A DNA stretch of 64,000 nt from contig QLIY01000643.1 of NCBI GenBank assembly GCA_003260075.1, positions 31,757-95,756 on the forward strand, read 5' to 3'. The notes beneath the pieces were generated by a model. It did no database searches and was not told the origin of the DNA. It worked only from the letters and a program-made list of their open reading frames with translations. Positions 48,677 through 61,000 of the stretch are shown here, one piece after another. This DNA comes from Phallusia mammillata. Lineage: Eukaryota > Chordata > Ascidiacea > Phlebobranchia > Ascidiidae. The first letter of the stretch is position 1. Each line of letters starts with the position of its first letter. A program made the translations under genes and the position numbers.

Positions 48677-51600
48677 GGTAAATGGGGTCTTGGCGGTAGC
48701 TGCTGTGGCATCTGTTGTTGGTGTACACCTTGACCACCGACCACCTGGGAACCATGTTGTATTGTACTGGTTGGCACATGATGCGATGAAACTTGCTGAA
48801 ATGAAGCAGAAGTTTGGTGGTGTGAGTATGGTTGATTGGTTGTGTGCAAACCAGTATGAGCACCATGCGACAAATTAGCAGAAGCTTGTTCAACCGGAGA
48901 CATTGGTCCTTGCGATGGTGGTTGGTAATTATTGGGCTGTGAAATTGGAGCATTAGCTGGTGGAGGGTGGTTTGCGAACTGGTGCTGTTGGCTCAAAACT
49001 GGTCCAGAACCAGTAGATGGTTGGTAGTTGATTGGTTGGGAAATAGGAAGATTAGTTGGTGGAGGATTGTTGCCCAAATGTTGCTGCTGGTTCGGAAATG
49101 ATCCTGGCCCAGTTGGAGGTTGGTAGTTTCTTTGGTGCAAACTAGGATCTGTAGGTGCAGGATGGTTTGCAAACTGGTGTGGCTGGTTTTTTGGTGGCCC
49201 TGGACCAGTGACAGGTGGTTGGTTCATTCTTTGTTGCACTTTTGACATGGGAGGCATTGGATTATGGGAAACGTTGCCAAGTGTCATTGAAGGTAGAGTG
49301 GGAGATGGTTGCAAGGAAGAAACTGCAGGCAATGAAGTTGGCAAACCACCTAAAACATCAAAATACAAAATGGTCTCATACATCTAAAATTTAAAAATAC
49401 AATTTTGAAAAAGGAGTAACAAATTTCTATCACTTTGACACTTCATCAAATCAATAAACGTTTTGATGATATTGTCACTGTTCTAGATTGAATTTTTTTT
49501 TTGAAACTCAGTTGCAATAAATAAATCAAACCTGCAGTTATTAGTTTTATTTTAATACTTCGTTTGTGTGATTATTTTACTTTCAAATTTTGGCAAATAA
49601 AATATGGAATTAAATTGAAATTGTTCAAACACTCTACAATTAGCTTTAGTCTGAAAACAATTCTCTGCCATGCTCACCAGCAGGAAGTCCTCCAGACATT
49701 TGCAGAAACCTTAAAAATGCTGGATCATTGAAATCATCATCCATGCCATCTGCGAGTTCACTTAGTTCGCTTGCTGTCAGACCAAGCCCAGGTACAGCAG
49801 CTATTTTTGGGACAGCAGGAGTGGTCTGTTTTGGTTTGGGAGCGCTTGGACGGGGTGGAGGCTTTTTAGCTTCTAGTCTGTGCAATGGATGAAGATTGGT
49901 CAGTATAACATAAGGAAAACTTAGAGAGCCAAACAATTAGCCATCTGATGGTAAAATTTGAATTCATGTTTGACTATGGTTCTGATTTAAGCTTAACTGG
50001 AACATAGTCAGCGAAATTTATTGGTAAAGAATATTGTGAAACATGACAGTAATGTTTAAAGACAAGTTGTTGAATTATCTGAGTCTATGGCTTCTGCAAC
50101 ACACACACTGATACTGTCGGCCTTTCTATGACATACTGTGTTTTATGGGGTCTTTAGGATACAGTCTTTAGGATACTTCAAGTTATATTGTCTATTTGAG
50201 TGAACAAAAAAGCAACTAAGATCTATATGAATACAAAACGCATAGTGAAACATTTGTAGTTGCAGGCTAGCAAAGCTAAGCATAAGAAAACGGAATTGTT
50301 ACTTTTCCATTAACTTCTTCCTCAGTTTGGAATTCTTCTCATGAAGTGCTGTCATCTTCTCATTAGCTTCTTTTACTTTATCAAGCAAATCTTTAAAGAA
50401 ATCTGTTCCATCCTGACATCGTTTCACTGACTTTTTGTATCCATCACATGACACCAGAAGTTGGTCCATCTTGGTCTTAACACTGGTAAAAATACATTTC
50501 AAAGTTAGTTTGTTTGCGATTGCAACCTTTTGTATGCGTTTCTAAAGTCCCCCCCCCCGTAGTTGCAGGCTAGCAAAGCTAAGCATAAGAAAACGGAATT
50601 GTTACTTTTCCATTAACTTCTTCCTCAGTTTGGAATTCTTCTCATGAAGTGCTGTCATCTTCTCATTAGCTTCTTTTACTTTATCAAGCAAATCTTTAAA
50701 GAAATCTGTTCCATCCTGACACCGTTTCACTGACTTTTTGTATCCATCGCATGATACTAGAAGTTGGTCCATCTTGGTCTTAACACTGGTAGAGATACGT
50801 TTTAAAAAGTTAGTTTGTTTGCAATTGCAGCCTTTTCGTATGTGTTTCTGAAGATGACTATAAATGCTGATAATACCAACAGTTTGTTAAAATTGTAATG
50901 TTAAACTTAGTTGCATACTTTGATCAGCTGTATGGTTTTAATCAATGTTTTAAAAAATGTATATTTAAATTATTTTCTAAAACAATATTTCTGCAAAAAG
51001 CAGATGCAGACAGTTTTAGCAGAAGACAACCATTTATTTTTTACAGAACAAGCTTATTAATAAGTAATTGCGCCAGGCATAACCACTATTGTGAAAAATT
51101 TTCTAGAGAATATTACTTACTGTTCCTTATGAGCATCAACTAGTTTTCGAATTCTGCTGTAACGCACATTGACTTCAGTTACTCCATCAAGTATTTTACG
51201 TTGAGCCTCCAAATTTAGCTTAATGTATTCGATTGTGGAGTCGTGTTTCTTCAACTCTTCTTTAAACAAGTCCTATTAACATAAATATAATGTAGTTTAC
51301 CAACAAATTTAATAATTATAATGAAAAGAACAGGGCGATGAGGCTAATGTGCCAACTTATAACAATATGAGCAAAGCAGCATCAATACTGCCAAATTGTC
51401 ATGGTCAATCGTCAAAATATTGTTTATTGTTTCTTAAAATTGCTGTACTATGATGTTTGAGTAGTTTAAAGATAATTCTATCACAATAGAGCAGGGGTTC
51501 CCAACCTGTGGTACGCGTACCACTAGTGGTACGTCAGGGCTTTTCAGGTGGTACGCGAGTAGCTTCCGCTTTTTTCACAAAAACCTGGATTTACAACTTT

Positions 51601-54600
51601 ATATTTTGTTTATCTGATTTTGCTTACAAAAAAATTTCTCCAAGCTTCTTCTTATTGTTATACGTAACTATTCCTGTTGTTTCGTATCATTACGATCTTC
51701 AAAATACAGGTTATGTCAATTGTCAACAAGAAGCACAACTGCTTTGAAAAACCGTAAATGCTGTGGGACAGTGGGCATTAATTATGTCGAATGATTGCTC
51801 TTGATAGATATCATCTACTATTTTATAGCTTAAGCTAGTGTTGTAATCTAAAAATAGATCAGGATAAAATGTTCAATAACGGTTAAGTATGAAGACGTAG
51901 TTTATGCTTCGTAGTAGTGCATAGGAATGTGAGCAGATATTTTCCGTCACGATGATCATCAAGTCAAAAATTTGAAACCGACTAGGTGCGCCCGGAAATG
52001 ACTTTCGATGNAGATATTTTCCGTCACGATGATCATCAAGTCAAAAATTTGAAACCGACTAGGTGCGCACGGAAATGACTTTCGATGCGTTGCAAGTTTA
52101 CACCGCGCATCGACCAATTGGTGGACAGTAAACAAAAATCTCATTAAATTTCGTTGTGGTGCTTTAGTGTTATTTTAGTAGGCCAATATTATTCTTCTGA
52201 ATAAAATATGATTCGATCAAATTAGTAGTTCTGCAAGAAGTGGTGCGCGCGGCAGTACAGAGCGTCCAAGTGGTACGAGATCGCAAAAAGGTTGGGAACC
52301 CCTGCAATAGAGCATTTAAGTTTCCACAACATTATTTTGGCTTATCGCCATTTTTACCCTTTTAATCAGTTTCTCTTCTTTATTGGAGTAGAGGGGTGAG
52401 TTGCTTTTAATATTTGGCAATCAACACCAATGATGTATAATCTACATTTTTAAATCCTGTCAGCAACTTCTTTTTAAACATAGATAAAAGAAATGTTTGT
52501 TAAACAAAAGTTATGTTTCCCAAGTCAAACTTACTTCAGCTTCAACCCCATGATTGGTGACAAGAGCTGAGGTAACATCATCTTCTTCAAGTTGTGTGCG
52601 AAGTTGAGCAACCAGCGATTGCCGTTGATTCTCCATTTCTTTTACTTTATTGCAAAGTTTTTTAACCAGGGATATATCCTCATAATCTGTGTCGTCTAAA
52701 AATAATTTAGCTAGAAAAGAGTTTGCACTTCCAGTGTTTGTCTTTTTTAAGGTAAAGGACATTTTGAAATAAATGTTAGGTGTCAAACTGTAATGCAACA
52801 ATTGTTGCATGTCAGGTCTGTTAACACAATAATTGTTTCAAGAAGTTATATTGAAGCACCACCAATGTACAGCAGGTTTAAAAAACGTAAAAACACTTTT
52901 AATTTTCTAAATCAACCTACAATTAACATTCTATAAATTTAACAAGATTTTTGATACCTTGACGGCTACCTGGTATTAAACATAAAATGTTTCAAGAACA
53001 AAAAGATTTTCAACAAACTGCCCCTAAGCTCTTTAATCAGAGCAATTGTAACAAACCTAAAGGTTATATTGTTTCAAAATGCCTAAAAATCCAATGACAG
53101 CAAAAACTAGAAGGGTGGCTTAGCACATATTGCCCTTGCACATACACGGGGGGGGGGAGCTACCTGGTATTAAACATAAAATGTTTCAAGAATTAAAAGA
53201 TTTTCAACAAACTGGCCCTAATAAGCTCTTTAATCAGAGCAATTGTAACAAGCCTAAACCAAAAAGGTTTGTTTAATAATTTGTTTTAAAATGCCTAAAA
53301 ATCTCATGACAGCAAAAACAAGATGCAGATATTACATACTTAGTAGTGCGGTCATCTTTTTGCAATCGCAATGTTTCTTTATCGCATCAAGACCATCAGA
53401 AACAGTTTTCAGGTTGGATATGTGAATGCTGGATACGGTGTGCAGTTGGTCGTTCATCTGTCCTGCCTGAAACCATACATCAATTATTTATTTCACTTGT
53501 TCAGTTCAGCATATCTTTAGGCCTGCAAAGAACTTGAAGAAATGAGGGATTACTGAAAGTTATTTAGATATTACATATGGCTGTAATACACAAGAACATT
53601 ACACTCATAAGTAACTAATGCCTAAAATTGCACTAAAGGACACCAAAAGGGTATGTGGGATGGTTAAATGAGGGCAACAGAGGCAAACATTTTAAAGCAA
53701 GTTTTACTCTAATAAATATATAAAGGGTGAAATACATGTTTACAATGCAGGATTAAAGCCCTGTAGCAACATATTAAAGCATTGGTTTCAAAATGTGTGG
53801 ATTAAATTTAAATTTTAACGTTCAAAATATATTGATGCAGCATGTCAAATAGGGGGGGGGGGTATGCTCGGTGCTCGGCCGAGCAGTTGCACAACTGACC
53901 CGAGCATTTAATTTGCATATTCATACTAACATACAAAATTTTTGTTTGAAAGAGTATACAAAAACAAAAATGACTGTTTATTTAAATGCGTTATGTTTGT
54001 GAAAAAACACGGGGGGGGGGGCTTATGGATCCATTAGCCACAATATTAAACGGATTTTAAAACAACATCTGTTTAATAGGATTATGCATGAAACAATGCC
54101 TGCAAAATCAACAATTTTAACAAATGGAAGGTGTTTGTTTGCAACCTGATTTACAGATTCAATGCTTTTTTTATCCACTCACAAGTGGTTGTTAACATAA
54201 ACAGGTCTCTATACTTGTTAAAATGTACTTTTAAAAAATGTGTAGCTAACCTTTGAATGAACGTCACGACAAACTTCTAATTCATTTTTGATTCCTTCAA
54301 TTTCATCTGGTGACTCAATAGTTTTGCCACATATATCCTGTACAAAAACACATACAATATAACTAAAACCTTATTTAATTATTTAGCGTTTTTTGGCTTG
54401 GTAATTTTTTACAAAGTTAAGAGAACTTTCCACACAAGGCAGAAGTCTATATGGTACGTAGTATGTTATTCTTGCACAAATTATGATGTTGAAGTTTAGG
54501 GATGGGCCAGAACTGCAAAGGTTCTGTTTGGTCTACCACGGGGGGGGGGGTGCTCGACCAAACAGAACACTTGTAGTTTTGGCACATCCCTAGTACGTAG

Positions 54601-54965
54601 TATGTTATTCTTGCACAAATTATGATGTTAAAGTTTAGGGATGGGCCAGAACTGCAAAGGTTCTGTTTGGTCTACCACTAAACATCTTGCGTTAATACAT
54701 CAGTGCTCAGTCGAATATGCTTGGTACTTGGGTTCTGGCATGATTCGTATTGATGTTTATACCTTGACTTTTTCACTTTGTGATTCTTCTTCTTCAATAA
54801 TGTCAAAAGTATCATGAATCAGTGAATCAATGTCCATAAATCTGTCTGATAATTCTGTTAAACATTAAAAACGTTATATAATTTAGTGCAATACAAACAA
54901 CTTGTTTGTTTACAACATATTTCTGCAAACATTTTATGCATAGATACGTCAGATATCAACCTTTA

Positions 54966-55038
<73 letters not shown>

Positions 55039-58000
55039 AGTTTCAAAGTAAAAACACTAAATCAATGCTGTATTTACAAATGCATTCCGCTTTTATAAGC
55101 ATCATCAGTGTGAAACGATTTTTTGCTTAACACTGTTTCTGTTTTTCAGACACTGAAGATGCTTATATACACCAAATGCATCCATTTTTGCAAAACAACA
55201 AAAATACAGTGACTGATTTAGTGTTATATTTTTCCTGCAGGGGGGGGGGATTTCAGGCGCTTAAATTAATCGATTATTGTCGTCAAAAAGTTCATTGTTT
55301 TAGCATTTTGTTTCTTGACAGTCTGGCTGTTGCATAGTTCGGGGGGGGGGAGTGAAGGGAGGAATGTAACAAAAAAGGTTGGGAACCACTGCTTTAGACA
55401 ATTGATCATTTTTATCCCTGAAAAAGATTCTATTAGGGTTTACTGGAAGTTTCAAAGTAAAAACACTAAATCAATGCTGTATTTACAAATGCATTCCGCT
55501 TTTATAAGCATCATCAGTGTGAAACGATTTTTTGCTTAACACTGTTTCTGTTTTTCAGACACTGAAGATGCTTATATACNATCACTGTTTTCTGTTTTTC
55601 AGACACTGGAGATGCTTATATACACCAAATGCATCCATTTTTGTAAAACAACAAAAATACAGTGACTGATTTAGTGTTATATTTTTCCTGCAGTCATAAA
55701 TTAATGACACAGAATTGTCGCAGTCATTTGCTATACTTGCATAGAGATTTCATTATTAAACGAGATTTCATTATTAAAAAAAGATTTACTCCAAAGGTTT
55801 AATGTCTTAAAAACCAAAATTGTGATTCACAGTACGTGCTATTTCATACTCAAGCTGATGGCTAAACCCCAAACAAAAATCAAAAAACCAAGCAGTTTGG
55901 GGTTGTTTCTTATATATACCTGATATTTTATTGGGGGGGGGGAAAAGATTTACTGTAAAGGTTTAATGTCTTAAAAACCAAAATTGTGATTCACAGTATG
56001 TGCTATTTCATAGTCAAGCTGATGGCTAAACCCCAAACAAAAATAAACAAACCAAGCAGTTTGGGGTTGTTTCTTATATATACCTGATATTTTATTGCAA
56101 ATTTCAGACAAACAAAATACCATTTTTTGACATACTTAAAAAGTGATACAAACCTTTCATGGCGTTGGTTAATTCTTTAATTGGAGTTTGATTGACACTG
56201 AGTGAGGCGCAGTGTTCGATTAATGTTGGGTCTAACTTGTCCTCTTCCTCAACTTGAATTAATTTATCTGGATCTAGTTCAATCGCTGACTTGAATTGTC
56301 TAAATATAAAGATTGTCGTTTAACAAATAGTTTCTTTCTGGCAAGAAATAAAACGTAATGTGAAGAAAAAATCCAGAAAAGCCAATTTAGTGTTGTAATA
56401 AATACTGGGATCAACCCTGAAGAGTGACCAGCAATCATGGTATACTTATCCATAAATCATAGTATGCCAGGCCTATGAAAGGCTCTATACCGAATCAGTC
56501 GGTCTTCCAAGCATTCCCATATAGCAAGGCACAGACTAGAAAAATCTAGCCTGAGGTGGGATTCAAACCCCTTTCAAATGATAGTGTTGTAATAGTAACT
56601 TTTATGGTGCGTTGTTGAGTTTGTTTTTTATTCTTGTTGCCATTGAAAAGTAAGATGAGGGGGGGGGGGACAGATGATAGTGTTGTAATATTAACTTTTA
56701 TGGTGTGTTGTTGAGTTTGTTTTTTATTCTTGTTGCCATTGAAAAGTAAGATGATCAAACCATATTTTGGGAAACAAACTTCAGATACTTGCATTAACCT
56801 AGAAGATTAGGAATTTACTTACTCCAGTATTTCATCTTTATCGTCTACTTCACTTAGCACAGAACGTAAAAGTTTCGCCTTCTCTTCACTGAAAAACAAA
56901 TTTTTTTTATCAATCATCATTACCTAAAACAGTCTATTCAGTATGAGAATTACACCAAATAAATAATGAAAGCCAAGTGAAATATTTCAAGTCATTTGCA
57001 TATCAATGCTGCATATACCAAACTTCCATTATGAATAAGGTTAAACATAAAAAAGTTTGATACATTTAGTTATTAAAACAAAAAAGCTAACAAAAAGACT
57101 GAGGGCAATTTGAAACTAATAGCAAAATCCCAATAATTAACATGTTGACATTGTTCCAAAAACCAGCAGTCAAAAATAAAAAAAATTCCAAGAAAGTTTT
57201 CTGCCTGGTTTTTACATTCATTTAATTGGAGAATGACACAAGTTGCTGTCAAAACATCATACAAATATATTGGCTGGTTTGTTTCTCTTTGACTGAGAAA
57301 ACAGTCTGAAAATGTTACAATATGTTCAAGTACAGCTAGAACACCGACCTGTATGATGACGCAGCCAAGTGTGCTTCCATTGGAACAAGTTTTGCAAATA
57401 TATCTGGTCCAGCTACTGAACTGTCAGAAGGGTCGAGTGGAACCAATTTAACCAGTGAAGCTCCTTTTATTTCTGCTAGTGTTGCTTTGTCAGGAACTCG
57501 ATCATGGTACACAAATTCATTGTCTTTCTTCACACTGTTATACCTAATAGCAACATAAAATTGCTGAATTAAGTTATGTTTTTTATGTAGCAATGTACGA
57601 ATACATTCCCCTTACTTTACATTTCCTTACATCTGTGAAAAATTTAATGACAAAAAGCATGTAGTCTACAGTACCCAATTAGTAAATATACCCAAAATAG
57701 TAAATCGGTAGGCCAACAACTACGTATAAACTGCATAAGTACAGATATACATATAGAGCAGGGGTTCGTAACCAGGGGCGCACACACGCAAGGGGTGCGA
57801 TAACTTTTCCTAGGGGGTGTGGGGATGCTGAATCATTAAGATTAGTTAGGTCTGTTCTATATAAATACAAAACCCAGGGGGGGTGAAAAAATTGGTTGGT
57901 GATTTGAAAGGGGTGCAGCACGGCAAAAGGGCTAGGAACCACTGATATAAAGGGTCAAATTGTGTATTTATAATTTTACTGCCTAAACTGCTACATGTTT

Positions 58001-61000
58001 TTTTGGTATCCATCCAAGAAAATAAATGTAAAGATTTTGAATTTTGGGGGAACCACATGAAAGAAAGTGCATTAGAAATCTAGCCACATAAGTTTGTATC
58101 TTACTTCCCAACGATGACATCGGCTGTATACTTTAGTGCATCGTCAACTTGTCCTTTAATTTCACTTTTCAAAGTTTTACATATTTTTCCTGCTTCCTGG
58201 TAAAAGTCAAGAGCAGATGCAAGGTATGACTCCCCCTCCCCATATTTCTCTTGATCCCAACTGCTACAACCCAAGTAAAACTGAAAATGATTTTGAAGAG
58301 TTTGGTTTGTAAAGATTTTTAACTACACAGTATATCCGTTTTTACAACATACTATGTAGCATTTAATAAATAAAAATAAAACTTTTTGAACGCAAATGCT
58401 AAATATGTAGCCACTTATATTACTGATGATGATGGCATGAGTATTTCCTGAAATGTTTGAATAATAAAGCCTGACGCTTTTTATGTCTATTTGGACTGTT
58501 AAATTTGTTTTAAAATGCTATTGTTGTATTGTTGGAAAGACATTTTTTATGTTACTTTAAAAGGAAGATTATAGATTGTGGCATATGAAAAAGGATAACT
58601 ATGCCATGCATATTATGCAGCACAGTCATGAGGTAACACAGCATGGCATAAACAGATCTCTTTCATTTACATGTCCTAATGTCATAAAACTTTACCCTTT
58701 TAAGAATATCACATACAAAAGTTGACTTTCAACAAGCCTATTGCATTTTCTTTCTTGTTGATATAAATTTGAACCAACAAGAACCAAGCACAAAAATATT
58801 AAATACACATGTAATGAAGGAAATGAGCATGGCAACTAAAATGCCAGAGTGACATTTAAAAAAATACAACTCGCAAGTGAGCACTTTCACTTTGTATTGC
58901 ATTCTTTATACAGGCCTGTCCACAAAGCAGTTGTAGATACAGATAAAAAATGTTAAACAACCATGTTGGCTTGACACAACAATAAGTACTTAAAATAAAC
59001 TTGATTTTACCCTTGTTATAGCTGAGTAGTAAGCGATTTTAAATGTAAGAAGTTTATTCCAGGCTTTGCTAGCAGATGAACCCATGCAGTTTGTAGCTTC
59101 TGAGTTACTCAAGCTTGTTGATGCAAGTTTGTAATAATCCACAACCTGGTAAATGGTGGATTTACAAGTGAATTGATATGTCTGACTGAATGATGATTTG
59201 TTAATTTACCACACAACTTTTGTTAACCTTTTGTAACTTTAAAACTTTTGTTAAGTAAGTTGTTGTACAAATAATATCTATATTTTAAACCCTCACGATT
59301 AGCTTCGGAGGATTTATTGTTCAACAAATTACAAACAACTTTTGTCACAATCCTTCTTTATTGTTATTAGGCATAAAACAAAATCAGTGAAGTTTGCATC
59401 CATGTTGTTACCTGTTGACTGATTTTTGCCACCACATAGTCTTTTCTGTTGTCTAGAATTGATTTTTCCCATAAGCATTCCTGTCCCTGGCCCTAAACCA
59501 AACAAGAAAGTCATCATAAAAACAGCAAAAAATAACACACTCCACACATGTGCAATCGGAATTCAATATTCTCTAATAGCAATACAGGAAAAATCCAAAC
59601 CATTGCTATTGTTAAAAATACTTTTCACATTAAAAAACAAGTGATTAAAGAATATGTAGCAATATTATTGTGCGCAATTAAATTTTGGTTTGTCACAAGA
59701 AGCTGTGGTGGTTACTTATCCCACAACAGCCAGGACACATGATTTCACAAATAATGGCAACATTTTTTAAACTAGCAAGTAAAAGTCAGTATTGCAAGAC
59801 TAGCCGACTTTTTGTCACAAAAACAAGCATTGAAAAATTACTGGTGTAACTAATAAAGGTTAAGGACTTACCAACATTGTATTGATAAACAATTTCATCA
59901 TAAATTGACTGGTTTCAGCTGAAAGGGTAGTGTCCAGATGATCAGCCAAGTACTGAAAGAATCTTGCAGCAAATTTAAAATGTACACATGCATTTTTGGT
60001 TGCTTCCTCTGAGGTTCTACTTTCCATTGCACCAAGATGAGAATAACAGGCACCTAAAGACAGGAGCCAAGTAATTTTCATTCAGTTTTATGCAGACTGA
60101 GTTCTGAAGGGTAGCGTTTCAATAATTTAAATTTTTTTTAATACATATTCTACTATAGCAAGAAAAGGCTACGCACACTGGAATTGCTGTTGTTCAAGTT
60201 TGAACATGTATGTACTTCTATATCAATGGGCTTACCTATGTTAAAAATTATCGCCACTTGCTCAAAAACAAAAGTGTTGTGTTGGTTGTAGACTCCAGTA
60301 AAAGAATCAGACCTGAAAGAAAAGACCAACTAAAGTATTTTCAACAACACATCAATCACACCAAGAAATGTACATTTTTTTAATTGTAAATCTTCCAACA
60401 TTATTACAAAATTCGTATGGTCAGTATTGCTTAAACAACAAAAATTAATGTTTTGATGTGGGGTTGCTGTATCTACTAAACAATAAAATAAACACAGAAA
60501 TCATGCTTGTTTGGCCAAAAAATTAAAAACGCTTGGTACCAACCATATAAATGAGCACTTTAATGCATTTTCCCCAGTAAACTGGAATCTGCTTTGCATG
60601 TAGTGAAGCTGGCCATAGTATTTTTTCAATGTATTGCAACCTTCTGAGTCAGGATTTCCTATTACTTTGTATGCACTAGTTTGTAGTTCCAAAAACTTGT
60701 TGGGGGGGGGGTGGGGATCATCAGAATATTGCTCAGATATGTGCTGTTGTAAAGGGACAAAAAAATAAGTTTACCGTATTAGCATTAAATGTCAGTTTTA
60801 CAGTATTAAAATATTTTTTGTCTTGTCTATCCAAACTATCCAAACACTTATAACATTTAATAACAGAGTTACAACTTAACTTCCTAAAGACATTTTTAAT
60901 TCTAAAACATTACTTTTCGGAGTTGATCCGCAATTTGTTCTTGGAGTTCTTCTCTGGCACTTTCCGGTGTGGTGTCCATCCAATCAATGTTGCCATGGTT

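Noticed and set aside
48541..48690. Poly-Gly domain after poly-Gln in HD-PTP
   Set aside because: The Gly codons come from the C58 run, which also breaks the frame; poly-Gly has no counterpart in the family.
47402..48878. Long plus-strand open frames rich in Leu, Trp, Pro and Ala
   Set aside because: They are the antisense of the Gln/Pro-rich PTPN23 exon and exist because CAG/CAA-rich coding lacks stops on the other strand.
1681..55037. Long C/G runs as telomeric, G-quadruplex or CRISPR-like arrays
   Set aside because: They are pure homopolymers without a repeat unit or spacers, and the flanks are ordinary introns or exons.
54906..55130. Small protein with a long Gly stretch on the plus strand
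   Set aside because: It is only the G70 run read in frame; it lies in a PTPN23 intron and has no splice or homology support.
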